From the NCBI RefSeq assembly GCF_000744115.1, contig NZ_JQLG01000004.1, positions 372,001-436,000 on the forward strand: a DNA stretch of 64,000 nucleotides. Direction: 5' to 3'. The notes under the pieces were generated by a model. That model was not told where the DNA came from and searched no databases. It saw only the letters and a list, made by a program, of their open reading frames with translations. A program made the translations under genes and the position numbers. The DNA comes from Carnobacterium alterfunditum DSM 5972. Its GTDB lineage: Bacteria; Bacillota; Bacilli; Lactobacillales; Carnobacteriaceae. Position 1 is the first letter of the stretch. Each line of letters begins with the position of its first letter. Below, piece after piece: positions 9,979-20,036 of this stretch.

Positions 9979-10103
9979 CTTAACAAATACTACTGGTGTG
10001 GCAAAGAAATTTATTTTGGAATAACGGGTTTGCTTGTGGAGAGCCATGGAAGCTTTACATGGCTACAGGCAATCCCTATTCCGTCAGAATTTCCAAGTAG
10101 TGC
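9979..10103 (+). repeat. Foldback repeat family, copy 1 (short interior)
   Basis: Contains the left arm GGAATAACGGGTTTGCTTGT then GGAGAGCCATGG, and after a short interior the right arm CTATTCCGTCAGAATTTCCAAG. Both arms recur at 49.6-50.0 kb and, inverted, at 57.0-57.5 kb. Arms are imperfectly complementary, so the unit can fold on itself. It lies between two convergent genes. Confidence 0.75.
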
Positions 10104-10124
10104 TCCAAATGATAGTGAGCGTAC

Positions 10125-10160
10125 AAAAAAAGAGAGGGGAAATAACCCCCCCTCTCTTTT
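10125..10160 (-). terminator. Terminator after purine permease gene
   Basis: On the minus strand AAAAGAGAGGGG pairs with CCCCTCTCTTTT and runs into further T residues, 18 bases past the permease stop codon. Confidence 0.8.
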
Positions 10161-10177
10161 ATCGTTTATTGAACTCG

Positions 10178-11455
10178 TTAAATGATCGTAATAGCGATCA
10201 TTGTAAGCAAGAAAAGAAACGATACTACATGCATAGCTTTTTTTACTTTGAAAAATTCTCCCTTTGCTAATTTAAAAATAGGATATGCTACAAAACCAAA
10301 TGCTAATCCATCAACAATACTTGAAGTTAAAGGAATCATCACTAGAATTAGAAAAGCTGGGAACCATTCACTGAAATCATCAAAAGGAATGTGTTTTAGA
10401 TTTTCCATCATAATTGCACCAGTAATAACGATAACTGGTGCTAATGCTGCATTAGGAATATAAGATAACAGTGGCGTGAACAACAACGAAAGTAAAAATA
10501 ATACTCCAGCCGTTACAGCCGTTAGCCCTGTCTTACCTCCAGCTTTGATGCCAGATGCACTTTCAGCTGCTGCTACAGTTGGACTTGTTCCAAACAAAGC
10601 AGATACCATAGTCATAATTCCACTAACTTTAAAAGCACTTTTAAAACGTGTCTTATCTTCTAACATACCTTCAAAAAGACCTATCGCTTCAAAAATCAAG
10701 ATCATCGTTAGTGAGAATACAGCTAATAAAAAAGGTACGCTAAAGAGTGTTGAAAAATCAAAATCCCCTATAAGTGCTGGAAATTCAGAAAGATTGCTTA
10801 ATGAAAATGAAGAAGCACTAACTTCATGAACACGAGTTATCAACGAGATAATAGTAATAACTACAATTCCAATAAAAAAACTGCCGGGTACATTTCTTAA
10901 ATACAGCACACCAGATAGTAAAATCCCGATAACAGCTAATAATACCAACGGTTGAGATAAATCTCCTAAAGCGATAAAAGAACTGTCTCCTCCATCAACA
11001 AGAATACCACCATTTTCTAACCCGATCACAACTAGAAAAAGACCGATTCCGGCTGTGATTCCATGTTTCAATGACTCCGGAATAGCATCTGCTAACAATT
11101 TACTGATAGAAGTATAAGCAATACCTGTAAAAATCACTCCCGAGACAAAGATCACTGCTAATGCTTGCTGCCAGGAAAGACCCAACGAATCAACGATCGT
11201 ATACGTAAAGAACGCATTTATTCCCATACCTGGTACTAGGACTATAGGTGCTTTCCCCCACAATCCCATCATTATACTGCCGATAGCTGAAATAATGATC
11301 GTACTAAAAACACTTAGTTCAGCAGGAATACCTGCATCTGCCAATATTAAAGGATTAACGACAATGATATAAGACAATGCGAAAAATGATGTAGCACCTG
11401 CAATCATTTCTTGCTTAATGCTTGTTTGCTTTTCTTTCAATTTAAAAAAATTCAA
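10178..11455 (-). CDS. NCS2-family purine permease (AzgA/PbuG-like)
   Basis: A 425-residue transporter with at least ten hydrophobic segments. The opening (EMIAGATSFFALSYIIVVNP) and LVPGMGINAFFTYTI are typical of the AzgA branch, which imports adenine, guanine or hypoxanthine by proton symport. TSPTVAAAESASGIKAGGKTGLTA near residue 285 is the second conserved motif. TTG start with AAGGAG upstream. About 130 bases of leader separate it from a likely TATAAT element, but no purine riboswitch fold is recognisable. Monocistronic. Confidence 0.88.
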   Translation of the reverse strand: MNFFKLKEKQTSIKQEMIAGATSFFALSYIIVVNPLILADAGIPAELSVFSTIIISAIGSIMMGLWGKAPIVLVPGMGINAFFTYTIVDSLGLSWQQALAVIFVSGVIFTGIAYTSISKLLADAIPESLKHGITAGIGLFLVVIGLENGGILVDGGDSSFIALGDLSQPLVLLAVIGILLSGVLYLRNVPGSFFIGIVVITIISLITRVHEVSASSFSLSNLSEFPALIGDFDFSTLFSVPFLLAVFSLTMILIFEAIGLFEGMLEDKTRFKSAFKVSGIMTMVSALFGTSPTVAAAESASGIKAGGKTGLTAVTAGVLFLLSLLFTPLLSYIPNAALAPVIVITGAIMMENLKHIPFDDFSEWFPAFLILVMIPLTSSIVDGLAFGFVAYPIFKLAKGEFFKVKKAMHVVSFLFLLTMIAITII

Positions 11456-11578
11456 ATTCTTTTCTCCTTTTCGATGTGTTTTTTAAACACAAGTAATCTG
11501 GAGACATGGGCTTGCATTCTTTATAAAGCTTGCATAGCAAAAAAGAAAGATTTCTTTCTTTACACGCCCCAACACTCT

Positions 11579-11584
11579 ATTATA
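11579..11584 (-). promoter_or_regulatory. Possible -10 element of purine permease gene
   Basis: TATAAT on the minus strand about 125 bases upstream of the permease start. The matching -35 position (ATGACT) is poor, so the assignment is weak. Confidence 0.3.
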
Positions 11585-11710
11585 TCATCTATAGTATAAA
11601 AAGTCATGGATTTCATGCTACCCTTAGCAGGTCTAAAAGCAACTTTTTTTTTAACAGAAATCTCGTATGATCGATTTAACTGACTGCTTCTTAAGAAATA
11701 ATATAGAATC

Positions 11711-11764
11711 AAAAAAAGCTAACAGTTCATCAGTCAGATCTGACTGATAAACTGTTAGCTTTTA
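11711..11764 (-). terminator. Terminator of glycogen operon
   Basis: Nearly perfect long palindrome: AAAAGCTAACAGTTTATCAG arm against its complement, centred on AGATCT, then T7. It lies just past the last gene of the operon. Confidence 0.93.
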
Positions 11765-11769
11765 GTTTT

Positions 11770-13629
11770 CTAAATAATATGGATCATGGTTTCTTGATCT
11801 ATTTCTTTTTTTAAAAGAACCATCCCATTTCCTTCTATTTGGATATGCTCTATTTGATTCTCATTTAAAAAGGATGGAATGTTAAGATCATACTGCTCTG
11901 GAATAGCTGAAGTTTCTAGATGGATTTTTTCATTGGACGTATTTAAAAGGGCAATTACAAATTCTTCCTTGCTTACCAACCTAATAATACCCATTAATCC
12001 ACCTTGCGAAAAGGGATAAAAATCGCCTTCTCTTAGGCTGCCTTCTTTATTACGGATAGCGCTCATTTTTTTTGCAAACATTTGAATCTCATTATTTTCT
12101 CTTCCCCATGGATACATTCTACGATTATCCGGATCTTCATTTCCTTCCAGGCCCGCTTCATCTCCATAATAAAGACAAGGAACTCCCGGCAGAACAAATA
12201 ATAAAGCCATCGCTTGCTTTAATTTTGATACATTGCGGTCTAGTATTGTTAAAATCCGTTTAGAATCATGTGTTCCTATATTATTAAAATTACTTTTGAA
12301 TGCTTCGGCAGGATAATTTTCTTTCAAATTCATCCATTTTTCAGCAGCTTCTTGTGGAGTGATCGTGTTTTGGAGCAAGCCTATAATAATCTCACGAAAA
12401 GGGTAATTCATCGCTCCATGCAACATACCACCTTCAATATAATGGCGACGCTTATTATAAGAAATTTTATTCGAAACGTCCTCCCATACTTCTCCAATTA
12501 ATACAGAATTTGGGACCGTTTCGTCCAATGCTGATCGGATGCCTTTTAATACATCATCCGACAACTCATCCGCTACATCTAGACGCCATCCGCCTATACC
12601 TAACTTTGACCACTTTCGTATAACGCTATTTTTGCCTTCATAAATAAAAGAACGGACTTCTGGATTTTCTGTATTCAACTTTGGTAAATCTCTAACGCCC
12701 CACCATGACTCATAAAATTCCGGGAATTTTTTAAAAGTATACCAATTAGAATAAATACTTTCATTAGACTGGTAAGCACCCTTTTCATTATAAGTTCCAA
12801 ATAAATTAAAATAGCGGCTGTCTGCACCAGAATGGTTAAATACGCCATCCAAAAGAATATGCATACCATTTTTTTCAGCTTTTTGAATAAGCTCTTTAAA
12901 TGTTTCTTCATCTCCAAACATAGGATCGATTTTCATAAAATCACCTGTATCGTATTTATGGTTGCTGCGCGCTTCAAATATAGGACTAAGGTATAAAATC
13001 GTTATACCTAATGCCTTTAAATAAGGCAGCTTTTGGATGATTCCTTTTAAATTTCCACCATAAAATTCCCAACGAATGACTTCTCCATCTTTATTTTTGA
13101 TGTACATGGGCAAATCTTCTTGATGGGCATAAAGAAACGAATTTCTTTTAGGATTCAATACAGTTCCATCTTCATTACCATTGCAGAAACGATCAACAAA
13201 AATATGATAGGCTACTCCTTCGCGATACCATTTAGGTGAAGGGTCTTCGTAAAGATAACTGGTTAATTGATAAGGTTTCACTTGGTGTTCATCTTCGTAA
13301 ATTTGTCCTTCTCCACCCTTGAATCGTTTATTATTTCCATAATAAACGATTCTTGTTTGGTGTTCTTTTTGAAGCGTTAGTTTAAAGAAATAATAATACA
13401 ATCCTTGACCTTCTGTTAATTGAATCGTTACTTGGTGTTGAGAGAGTCCGTCTGGACGCATTTTGACTTCGAATGTATCTCCAAAATCTTTTTGTACAAC
13501 AAGACAAACTGGTTCAACGACCGGGCATTCGCAAGTAAGGGTAAAGGTTACTTCTTCATTGACCGATACTGCTCCAAAAGGTTTTTTGTATTCTGTTAAC
13601 CAAGAATTGTAATAAATCGTTTCCGTCAT
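11770..13629 (-). CDS. Glycoside hydrolase family 13 alpha-glycosidase (neopullulanase/maltogenic amylase-like)
   Basis: Intracellular starch/glycogen hydrolase at the end of the glycogen operon, likely acting on branched limit dextrins or maltodextrins. An N-terminal beta domain (about 1-120) precedes the barrel with GH13 motifs DGVFNHSG (about 263), GWRLDVADEL (nucleophile Asp), IGEVWED (acid/base Glu) and NIGTHDSKR. No signal peptide. Start ATG has GAGGAAAC upstream; 44 bases separate it from glgP. Lactobacillus glycogen operons also carry an amylase gene after glgP. Exact specificity (pullulanase, cyclomaltodextrinase, amylase) is undecided. Confidence 0.88.
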   Translation of the reverse strand: MTETIYYNSWLTEYKKPFGAVSVNEEVTFTLTCECPVVEPVCLVVQKDFGDTFEVKMRPDGLSQHQVTIQLTEGQGLYYYFFKLTLQKEHQTRIVYYGNNKRFKGGEGQIYEDEHQVKPYQLTSYLYEDPSPKWYREGVAYHIFVDRFCNGNEDGTVLNPKRNSFLYAHQEDLPMYIKNKDGEVIRWEFYGGNLKGIIQKLPYLKALGITILYLSPIFEARSNHKYDTGDFMKIDPMFGDEETFKELIQKAEKNGMHILLDGVFNHSGADSRYFNLFGTYNEKGAYQSNESIYSNWYTFKKFPEFYESWWGVRDLPKLNTENPEVRSFIYEGKNSVIRKWSKLGIGGWRLDVADELSDDVLKGIRSALDETVPNSVLIGEVWEDVSNKISYNKRRHYIEGGMLHGAMNYPFREIIIGLLQNTITPQEAAEKWMNLKENYPAEAFKSNFNNIGTHDSKRILTILDRNVSKLKQAMALLFVLPGVPCLYYGDEAGLEGNEDPDNRRMYPWGRENNEIQMFAKKMSAIRNKEGSLREGDFYPFSQGGLMGIIRLVSKEEFVIALLNTSNEKIHLETSAIPEQYDLNIPSFLNENQIEHIQIEGNGMVLLKKEIDQETMIHII

Positions 13630-13673
13630 TTTGTTTCCTCAGTTCTATTGTAGTTCCAGTTTCTCATTTGACT

Positions 13674-16109
13674 TTATACTGGCTGATTTCCTTTTAAAAA
13701 AACTTTATCTTTTGTAGGCCTCTCTTTAACATTCCATATTTCCTCTGCATAGCGCATGATCGTGAAGTCCGCTGAAAATGGTCCAGAGCTTGCGATATTG
13801 ATCAATGCTTTTTGATTCCACAACGGTTTATCTTGGTATAAGATATCTGCTCTTTCTTGTGCTGCAACAAAACTTTCGAAATCTTGCAAGACATAGTATT
13901 CATCGTTGTATTGAACCAATGAGTCATAGATCACTCTGCCCTCTACTTCGATATCCGGAATAGTACCATTTATCAGACACTCCAATATTCTATTTAAACG
14001 TGGGTTGTTTTTTAGGACTGTCTTAGAAGAATAATGTCCTTCTCTATTCATTCGATTCACTTCATCGTTCGTCATCCCAAACAAGAAAATGTTGTCTTCC
14101 CCTACTAGATCCTTGATTTCAATATTTGCACCATCTAAGGTTGCCATGGTCAAGGCACCATTCAGCATCAATTTCATATTGCTTGTTCCAGAAGCTTCTT
14201 TACCTGCTAATGATATTTGTTCGCTAATATCTGCAGCTGGGATGATCAACTCTGCCAACGAGACTCCATAATTTTCGACAAAAACGATTTTTATTTTATT
14301 TCCTACATCTGGATCATTGTTTACCAATTCAGCTAATGCATTGATAAATTTTATGATTTGTTTTGCATAAATATAACTAGGTGCTGCTTTAGCCCCAAAA
14401 ATAAAGACTCTTGGCTGTAATTCGATTTTAGGATCATCTTTGATCTTCAAATAACGATCCAAAATATGCAGTGCATTTAACAATTGGCGTTTATAAGCAT
14501 GCAATCTTTTGATTTGTACATCAAATAAAGCTGTAGGATCAAGTTCAATGGCATATTTTTCTTTCGCATATGCGGCAAATCGTTTTTTATTTTCCAGCTT
14601 TATATCGGACAACAGGTTAAGCGTTTCTTCATCTTTTGAGTAAGCTTTAAATTGTCTTAGTTCTGCTGGACTTGTCTTCCATTCTTTACCGATTTTAGTA
14701 TCAATCAACTGTGTCAGCTTTTCATTAGCCAAATGTAGCCACCTTCGTTGCGTGATACCATTTGTTTTATTGTTGAATTTAGAGGGATACATTTCATAAA
14801 AATCATGCAGTATTTCTTCCTTCAAAATATCTGTGTGCAGCTGGGCAACACCATTTACACTGTGGCTTCCGATGATTGCTAAGTTGGCCATTTTGATATT
14901 GCCATCTGAAATAATCGTTGTCCTATAAGTCAGTTCTTCTCCATATAGAGGGATTTTTTTATCTATATGGCGTTGATTGATAGCCTCAATAATTTGATAA
15001 ATACGCGGAATCAACTCTTGTACCATATGAACAGGCCATTTCTCCATCGCTTCTTGCATAATGGTGTGATTAGTATAACTAATAGATTTCTTTGTAATAT
15101 CCCACGCTTTTTCCCAACTCAATCCTTCTTCATCTAGCAATATACGCATCAATTCAGGAATACATAAAGCTGGGTGTGTATCATTTACATGAATGGCAAT
15201 TTTATTAGGAAACTCACTCCATGGCAACTGCTGCTTTTTGAAAAAACGAATAATGCTTTGGATTCCTGCAGACGTAAAGAAATACTCTTGGCGCAATCGA
15301 AGCAGCTGTCCTTCATAGTTGGAATCATCCGGATAAAGGACTTCCGTAATTTGATTCACTAATACTCGTTCAGCACTTGTTTTGAAGTTTATTTCTTCTT
15401 CAGGAGGAATCTCGGCCGACCATAAGCGAAGATTATTAACGACATCATTTTCGTAACCGATCATTCCTGTATCGTAAGGTACAGCAAGAATATTTTGAGT
15501 GTTCGAATAAATAGGACGCAACTTATTCTCCCCATCTTCTTTCAAGTAGACTTCACCGCCAAAACGAATCATAACGGCTTTGTTTTCTTTTCTAACTTCC
15601 CAAATATTCCCGTTACGCAGCCAGTTATCAGGCAGCTCAACTTGGTACCCGTCTACAAATCTTTGTTGAAACAGCCCATATCGGTAGCGAATACCATTTC
15701 CATTTCCAGGTATGGCAAGGGAAGCAATTGAATCCATAAAGCAAGAGGCCAAACGTCCTAGACCACCATTGCCTAAAGCAGGATCTACTTCTGATTGAAC
15801 GATTGCATCAAAATCCAAGCCCATTTCAGTGATTCCGTCTCGAACGGTATCTAAAATACCTAAATTCAACAAATTGCTTTTCAACATACGTCCCGGTAAA
15901 AATTCCATGGAAAAATAGTAGACTTGCTTAACTTGTTCGTCTATATAAAGCTGATTCGTTTGTTTCCAATTATCAGAAGAATAAAATTTTATAAAATTTG
16001 CTAAAGCGGCATATTGTTGCTCTGAAGAAGAATCTTTTATATTTGAAGCATGCTGGCTTTCAAATACTTTCTTAAATTCTTTTTTAAATATATTAGTTGT
16101 TAATGTCAT
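13674..16109 (-). CDS. glgP: Glycogen phosphorylase
   Basis: Releases glucose-1-phosphate from alpha-1,4 chains of glycogen or maltodextrin, using pyridoxal phosphate. The 811 residues match the GT35 family: YFSMEFLPGRMLKSNL near the N-terminus, NDTHPAL, RRWLHLAN, KRLHAYKRQLLN and the cofactor signature EASGTSNMKLMLNGALT, whose Lys binds PLP. GGGGAG lies before the ATG. It follows glgA after about 120 bases with no terminator visible, so co-transcription is expected. It completes the synthesis/breakdown set of the operon. Confidence 0.96.
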   Translation of the reverse strand: MTLTTNIFKKEFKKVFESQHASNIKDSSSEQQYAALANFIKFYSSDNWKQTNQLYIDEQVKQVYYFSMEFLPGRMLKSNLLNLGILDTVRDGITEMGLDFDAIVQSEVDPALGNGGLGRLASCFMDSIASLAIPGNGNGIRYRYGLFQQRFVDGYQVELPDNWLRNGNIWEVRKENKAVMIRFGGEVYLKEDGENKLRPIYSNTQNILAVPYDTGMIGYENDVVNNLRLWSAEIPPEEEINFKTSAERVLVNQITEVLYPDDSNYEGQLLRLRQEYFFTSAGIQSIIRFFKKQQLPWSEFPNKIAIHVNDTHPALCIPELMRILLDEEGLSWEKAWDITKKSISYTNHTIMQEAMEKWPVHMVQELIPRIYQIIEAINQRHIDKKIPLYGEELTYRTTIISDGNIKMANLAIIGSHSVNGVAQLHTDILKEEILHDFYEMYPSKFNNKTNGITQRRWLHLANEKLTQLIDTKIGKEWKTSPAELRQFKAYSKDEETLNLLSDIKLENKKRFAAYAKEKYAIELDPTALFDVQIKRLHAYKRQLLNALHILDRYLKIKDDPKIELQPRVFIFGAKAAPSYIYAKQIIKFINALAELVNNDPDVGNKIKIVFVENYGVSLAELIIPAADISEQISLAGKEASGTSNMKLMLNGALTMATLDGANIEIKDLVGEDNIFLFGMTNDEVNRMNREGHYSSKTVLKNNPRLNRILECLINGTIPDIEVEGRVIYDSLVQYNDEYYVLQDFESFVAAQERADILYQDKPLWNQKALINIASSGPFSADFTIMRYAEEIWNVKERPTKDKVFLKGNQPV

Positions 16110-16232
16110 TTTTTTCTCCCCGTATTCTTCTTTGATTTAAATTAAAGGCAATCAACGCTATGCGGCAAAAGAAACTCCAACAGCCAAAATAAGAATAGTT
16201 GCCTATCATTATGTGCCCGTCGAAGTTCTCCA

Positions 16233-17669
16233 TTATGCTTTAAGTACTGCTGTATAGACTCTTATATATTCCTTAGTTGATTTTTCCCAACTAAAATCTT
16301 TTGCCATAGCTTGCTCTACCAATGACATCCATACCTTTGGTTCATCGTAGTACACAGTTAATGCACGATCAATGGTTTCAACCATTACAGATGAACGGAA
16401 ATCATAAAAGCTGAACCCTGTTCCTTCGCCCGTTAGCGGATTGAAAGGTTCTACCGTATCTTTTAATCCGCCCGTTTCATGGACGATCGGTAGTGTACCA
16501 TAGCGAAGAGAGTTCAATTGAGAAAGCCCACAAGGTTCAAAGGCAGAAGGCATAATAAATAGATCACTCCCAGCGTAAATATGCTGAGCTAAGGCCACAT
16601 CAAAATCAACGATAACTTTGAAATTTTTCGGGTATTTCCATGTGAAATACTTGAAACTATCTTCATATTCTTTTTCTCCTGTACCTAATATGAGAATTTG
16701 AATATTACGGTGCATTAATTCTTCTACCTGCTCTCTTAATAAATCACAGCCTTTTTGAGTAGTCAATCGACTAACCATTGACATCAAAGCAATCTCCTTA
16801 TTTACAGGCAAGCCAACTCGTTCTTGCAAAGCTATTTTATTGAGTGCTTTTCCTGCTAATTTTTTAGCAGAGAAATGTGCTGGAATCAAATCATCCGTTT
16901 CAGGATCAAAGACATCATAATCGATCCCATTTAAAATACCACTTAATTTATAGTTGTTATACCGCAATACACCATCTAAATTTTCACCAAATTGAGGTGT
17001 TTGTATTTCTTGTGCGTATGTTGGACTAACCGTAGTGACTTGATCCGCATAAAAAATACCACCTTTTAAACAATTGATTTGGTCATAATATTTCAAACCA
17101 TGATCATGAACGGCATTGTATCCAATGCCATATAAATCAGATAATACGAATTGATCATATACACCTTGAAATTGCAAATTATGGATCGTTAAGATCGTTT
17201 TGATCGATTGATAACTGTCTATCCATTGGTATTTATCTTTTAGTAGGACTGGAATAATAGAAGTATGCCAATCATTTACATGCAATATATCTGGAATGAA
17301 TGCTATTTTTTCTAACATTTCACAAATTGCTTGCGAGAAAAAAGCAAACCGTTCGCCATCATCTTCAAAACCATAAATACTTGGACGGTCAAAGTAGTAA
17401 AGATTGTCAACAAAGTAATAGACAACGTTATCTTTTTCCAATTTTTTAATGCCGCAATATTGGCTTCTCCAGCCAACTTTCACTTCAAACTGAACAACAT
17501 CTTCTAATTGATCTTTGTATTTTTGAGGCATCGTACTGTACAAGGGCAATACCACACGTACATCTACACCTTGCTTCTTTAACTCTTTTGGTAAAGCACC
17601 TGCGACATCACCTAATCCGCCGGTCTTAAAAAAAGGGGCACATTCTGCCGCAGCAAATAATACTTTCAT
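16233..17669 (-). CDS. glgA: Glycogen synthase (ADP-glucose)
   Basis: Transfers glucose from ADP-glucose to growing alpha-1,4 chains. A 478-residue GT5 enzyme: ADP-glucose-binding KTGGLGDVAGALPKEL at residues 17-32, HVNDWHTS near 135, and the C-terminal EPCGLSQLNSLRYGTLPIVHETGGL. ATG overlaps the glgD stop by four bases, giving translational coupling, and AAGGGAG sits upstream. Confidence 0.97.
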   Translation of the reverse strand: MKVLFAAAECAPFFKTGGLGDVAGALPKELKKQGVDVRVVLPLYSTMPQKYKDQLEDVVQFEVKVGWRSQYCGIKKLEKDNVVYYFVDNLYYFDRPSIYGFEDDGERFAFFSQAICEMLEKIAFIPDILHVNDWHTSIIPVLLKDKYQWIDSYQSIKTILTIHNLQFQGVYDQFVLSDLYGIGYNAVHDHGLKYYDQINCLKGGIFYADQVTTVSPTYAQEIQTPQFGENLDGVLRYNNYKLSGILNGIDYDVFDPETDDLIPAHFSAKKLAGKALNKIALQERVGLPVNKEIALMSMVSRLTTQKGCDLLREQVEELMHRNIQILILGTGEKEYEDSFKYFTWKYPKNFKVIVDFDVALAQHIYAGSDLFIMPSAFEPCGLSQLNSLRYGTLPIVHETGGLKDTVEPFNPLTGEGTGFSFYDFRSSVMVETIDRALTVYYDEPKVWMSLVEQAMAKDFSWEKSTKEYIRVYTAVLKA

Positions 17670-18844
17670 TTTTCAACTCCCTTTTCAACATTGATTTCAC
17701 GATTTTTTTCAACTACCAATGGATTTTTCTTGGTCCCTTTTAATTTAACTCCTGGACCAATTTTTACGCCTTTATCTAAAATAACGTAATCTAATTCTGC
17801 CCCCTCAGCAATTTTACTGCCTTGCATGATCAAGGAATGTCTGACGATCGCTGTTTTTTCAATGGTCACTTTACGGAAAACGATCGAGTCCTCAACTATG
17901 CCATCTATTACACAATCACTGGCGAACTGAGAATTAGTAATAACCGCTTCTTTTGAATAATAAGTTGGTGCTCCATTTTTCACTTTTGTAATGACCGGTT
18001 GGCTACGATAGAATAGCGCATTGTAATTGTCTTCATCAAGTAGATCCATATTTGCTTCATAATAACTTGAAATTGTTTCAATATTTTTCAAATAGCCAGT
18101 ATATTCATAGCCATGTACCGTGTTTTTTTTCAAACTATGTTTAATTAAAACATTGATATCTCCTTTTATTCTATTATTCGCTGCTTCGTTTGTTAATTCG
18201 ATAAATTTATCCGTTTTCATAATTGCAATTCCCATTCCAACAGCCAATTTTGTTTCTTTTTTTGGAATTTCGCATGCAGGAAGTAAATCAGCTAATTTAC
18301 TTTCTCCTTCTACTTCAAAAGTTAAACAATTAGCAATCGAATCCGGTAAGCAAAATTCTCTTGTAACATTTTTATAGACCACAGTAATATCAGCTTCGTT
18401 TGCGATATGGCTTCTTAAAACAGCCTTTAAATCTACATTGCAAAGCATTTTACTGCCCATAACAACAACATACTCTTTTTTAGAATGTCGAACAAAATCA
18501 ATCTGATCTTGGTAGTAGCTGCTGATTTGGTCTGGTTCTAATTTTTCTAAAGCTTCTTTGAACTCAGCTCCTGCGTGAATGAACAATCCGCCACCAACTG
18601 TCGACTCCATCCCCCAAGGGTATCCACTTCGTACATGATCCAATAAAGCTCTAGCGCTACCTCTTACAAATAATGCAACCGAATTGACCTCTGCACTATA
18701 CAAACTGGAAAGAGGAAAATCAATCAGCCTATACCGTGAGCCAAATGGCAATGCTGCTAATGCTCTTCTCTTTGTTAAAGGCATTAATTTTGACTCTGAT
18801 TCATCTAGATTCACTACTGCGCATAACTGTTCATTAGTCTTCAT
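17666..18844 (-). CDS. glgD: Glucose-1-phosphate adenylyltransferase, GlgD subunit
   Basis: Second subunit of ADP-glucose pyrophosphorylase in Firmicutes, which pairs with GlgC. The 392 residues keep the nucleotidyltransferase fold ([23 protein letters not shown]) and a C-terminal left-handed beta-helix, but lack the GGxGTRL nucleotide loop seen in GlgC, as is usual for this mainly regulatory subunit. The start overlaps glgC by 11 bases, with AGGAGGG seven bases upstream. Confidence 0.95.
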   Translation of the reverse strand: MKTNEQLCAVVNLDESESKLMPLTKRRALAALPFGSRYRLIDFPLSSLYSAEVNSVALFVRGSARALLDHVRSGYPWGMESTVGGGLFIHAGAEFKEALEKLEPDQISSYYQDQIDFVRHSKKEYVVVMGSKMLCNVDLKAVLRSHIANEADITVVYKNVTREFCLPDSIANCLTFEVEGESKLADLLPACEIPKKETKLAVGMGIAIMKTDKFIELTNEAANNRIKGDINVLIKHSLKKNTVHGYEYTGYLKNIETISSYYEANMDLLDEDNYNALFYRSQPVITKVKNGAPTYYSKEAVITNSQFASDCVIDGIVEDSIVFRKVTIEKTAIVRHSLIMQGSKIAEGAELDYVILDKGVKIGPGVKLKGTKKNPLVVEKNREINVEKGVEK

Positions 18845-19982
18845 CTTTTAACCCTCCTACCTCTTCTGCATAGCCAACAACAGTAATATTTTTTGGATCC
18901 CCGATAAGTTGCGCTCCATCATGGATTTTTGCATTTTCTCCAATAATGGCACAATTAATGGTTACGTTCTCGCCTATCGTCACATTGGCCATGATCAAAC
19001 TATCTTTAATAGTAGAATTTTTACCTATTTTAACGTTGGGTGATACAATTGAATGCTTGACTTCACCTGCAACATAACAGCCATCTACGATCATAGAATC
19101 CGAAACATTTGAGGTTTTAGTTAAAAATTGAGGTGGAGCAGAATAATTTCGTGTGTAGATTCTCCATGAAGAATCTCTTATATTCAATGCATGATTTGGA
19201 TCTAAAAATTCCATATTTGCTTCCCAAAGACTTTCAATCGTTCCTACATCTTTCCAATAATCTTTGAATGCATAAGCAAATACATTTTCGCTGTTTCTCA
19301 AATATGCTGGAATAACGTCTTTCCCAAAATCTTCCATCGTCCGATTTTTAGCATAATTATCAATAAGATAACTTTTTAGCATTGGCCAATCAAAAATGTA
19401 GATCCCCATTGAAGCTAAATTACTTTTAGGTTCTGCAGGTTTTTCTTCAAATTCGATGATTCGATCTGTCTGATCCGTATTCATGATCCCAAAGCGTGGA
19501 GCTTCTTCAAGTGGAACTGGAATGACCCCTACTGTTAGAGCTGCCTTTTTTTCTTTATGAAATTCGATCATATTTTGATAGTCCATTTTATAAATATGGT
19601 CTCCAGATAGTACTAATAAGTATTCAGGTTCATAGCGGTTAATAAAATCGATATTTTGATAGATCGCATGTGCGGTTCCATTAAACCATTTTTCACCATC
19701 GACACTTGAATAAGGTTGTAATATAGTCGCACCACCATCATGCGTATTCAGCCCCCAGTTTTCCCCATTTCCAACATGGGTATTTAATTCAAGTGGCTGA
19801 TATTGAGTCACTACGCCGACATTTTTTATACCAGAATTAGCACAGTTACTTAACGCAAAATCAATGATCCTATACTTACCACCAAAAGGGACAGCTGGTT
19901 TAGCTATATCTCTGGTCAACTTTCCAAGCCTTGTTCCTTGTCCTCCTGCTAAAATCATAGCTAATGTCTCTATTTTTTTCAT
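18834..19982 (-). CDS. glgC: Glucose-1-phosphate adenylyltransferase, GlgC subunit
   Basis: Makes ADP-glucose from ATP and glucose-1-phosphate, the committed step to glycogen. 382 residues with the catalytic loop [22 protein letters not shown] (about 14-35), [36 protein letters not shown] and FEEKP, then a beta-helix domain. The ATG at 19982 has no ribosome site close by. A seven-codon frame with a good AAAGGAGGG ends four bases before it, so initiation may depend on translational coupling. Confidence 0.96.
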   Translation of the reverse strand: MKKIETLAMILAGGQGTRLGKLTRDIAKPAVPFGGKYRIIDFALSNCANSGIKNVGVVTQYQPLELNTHVGNGENWGLNTHDGGATILQPYSSVDGEKWFNGTAHAIYQNIDFINRYEPEYLLVLSGDHIYKMDYQNMIEFHKEKKAALTVGVIPVPLEEAPRFGIMNTDQTDRIIEFEEKPAEPKSNLASMGIYIFDWPMLKSYLIDNYAKNRTMEDFGKDVIPAYLRNSENVFAYAFKDYWKDVGTIESLWEANMEFLDPNHALNIRDSSWRIYTRNYSAPPQFLTKTSNVSDSMIVDGCYVAGEVKHSIVSPNVKIGKNSTIKDSLIMANVTIGENVTINCAIIGENAKIHDGAQLIGDPKNITVVGYAEEVGGLKDED

Positions 19983-19986
19983 TATA

Positions 19987-20010
19987 CTATCGGAAGAATC
20001 GTCTTGCCAT
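19987..20010 (-). other. Possible seven-codon coupling ORF between glgB and glgC
   Basis: ATG at 20010 is placed ten bases after AAAGGAGGG (20021-20029) and encodes MARRFFR before a TAG; the glgC ATG lies four bases further on. The only strong ribosome site in the glgB-glgC gap serves this frame, not glgC directly. Reading it as a coupling mini-ORF is inference. Confidence 0.35.
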
Positions 20011-20036
20011 CCTTCCTCTACCCTCCTTTTTATCGT

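Noticed and set aside
11456-11600. Purine riboswitch before the NCS2 permease
   Set aside because: No three-way-junction core (TATA..TATGG with matching loops) could be found.
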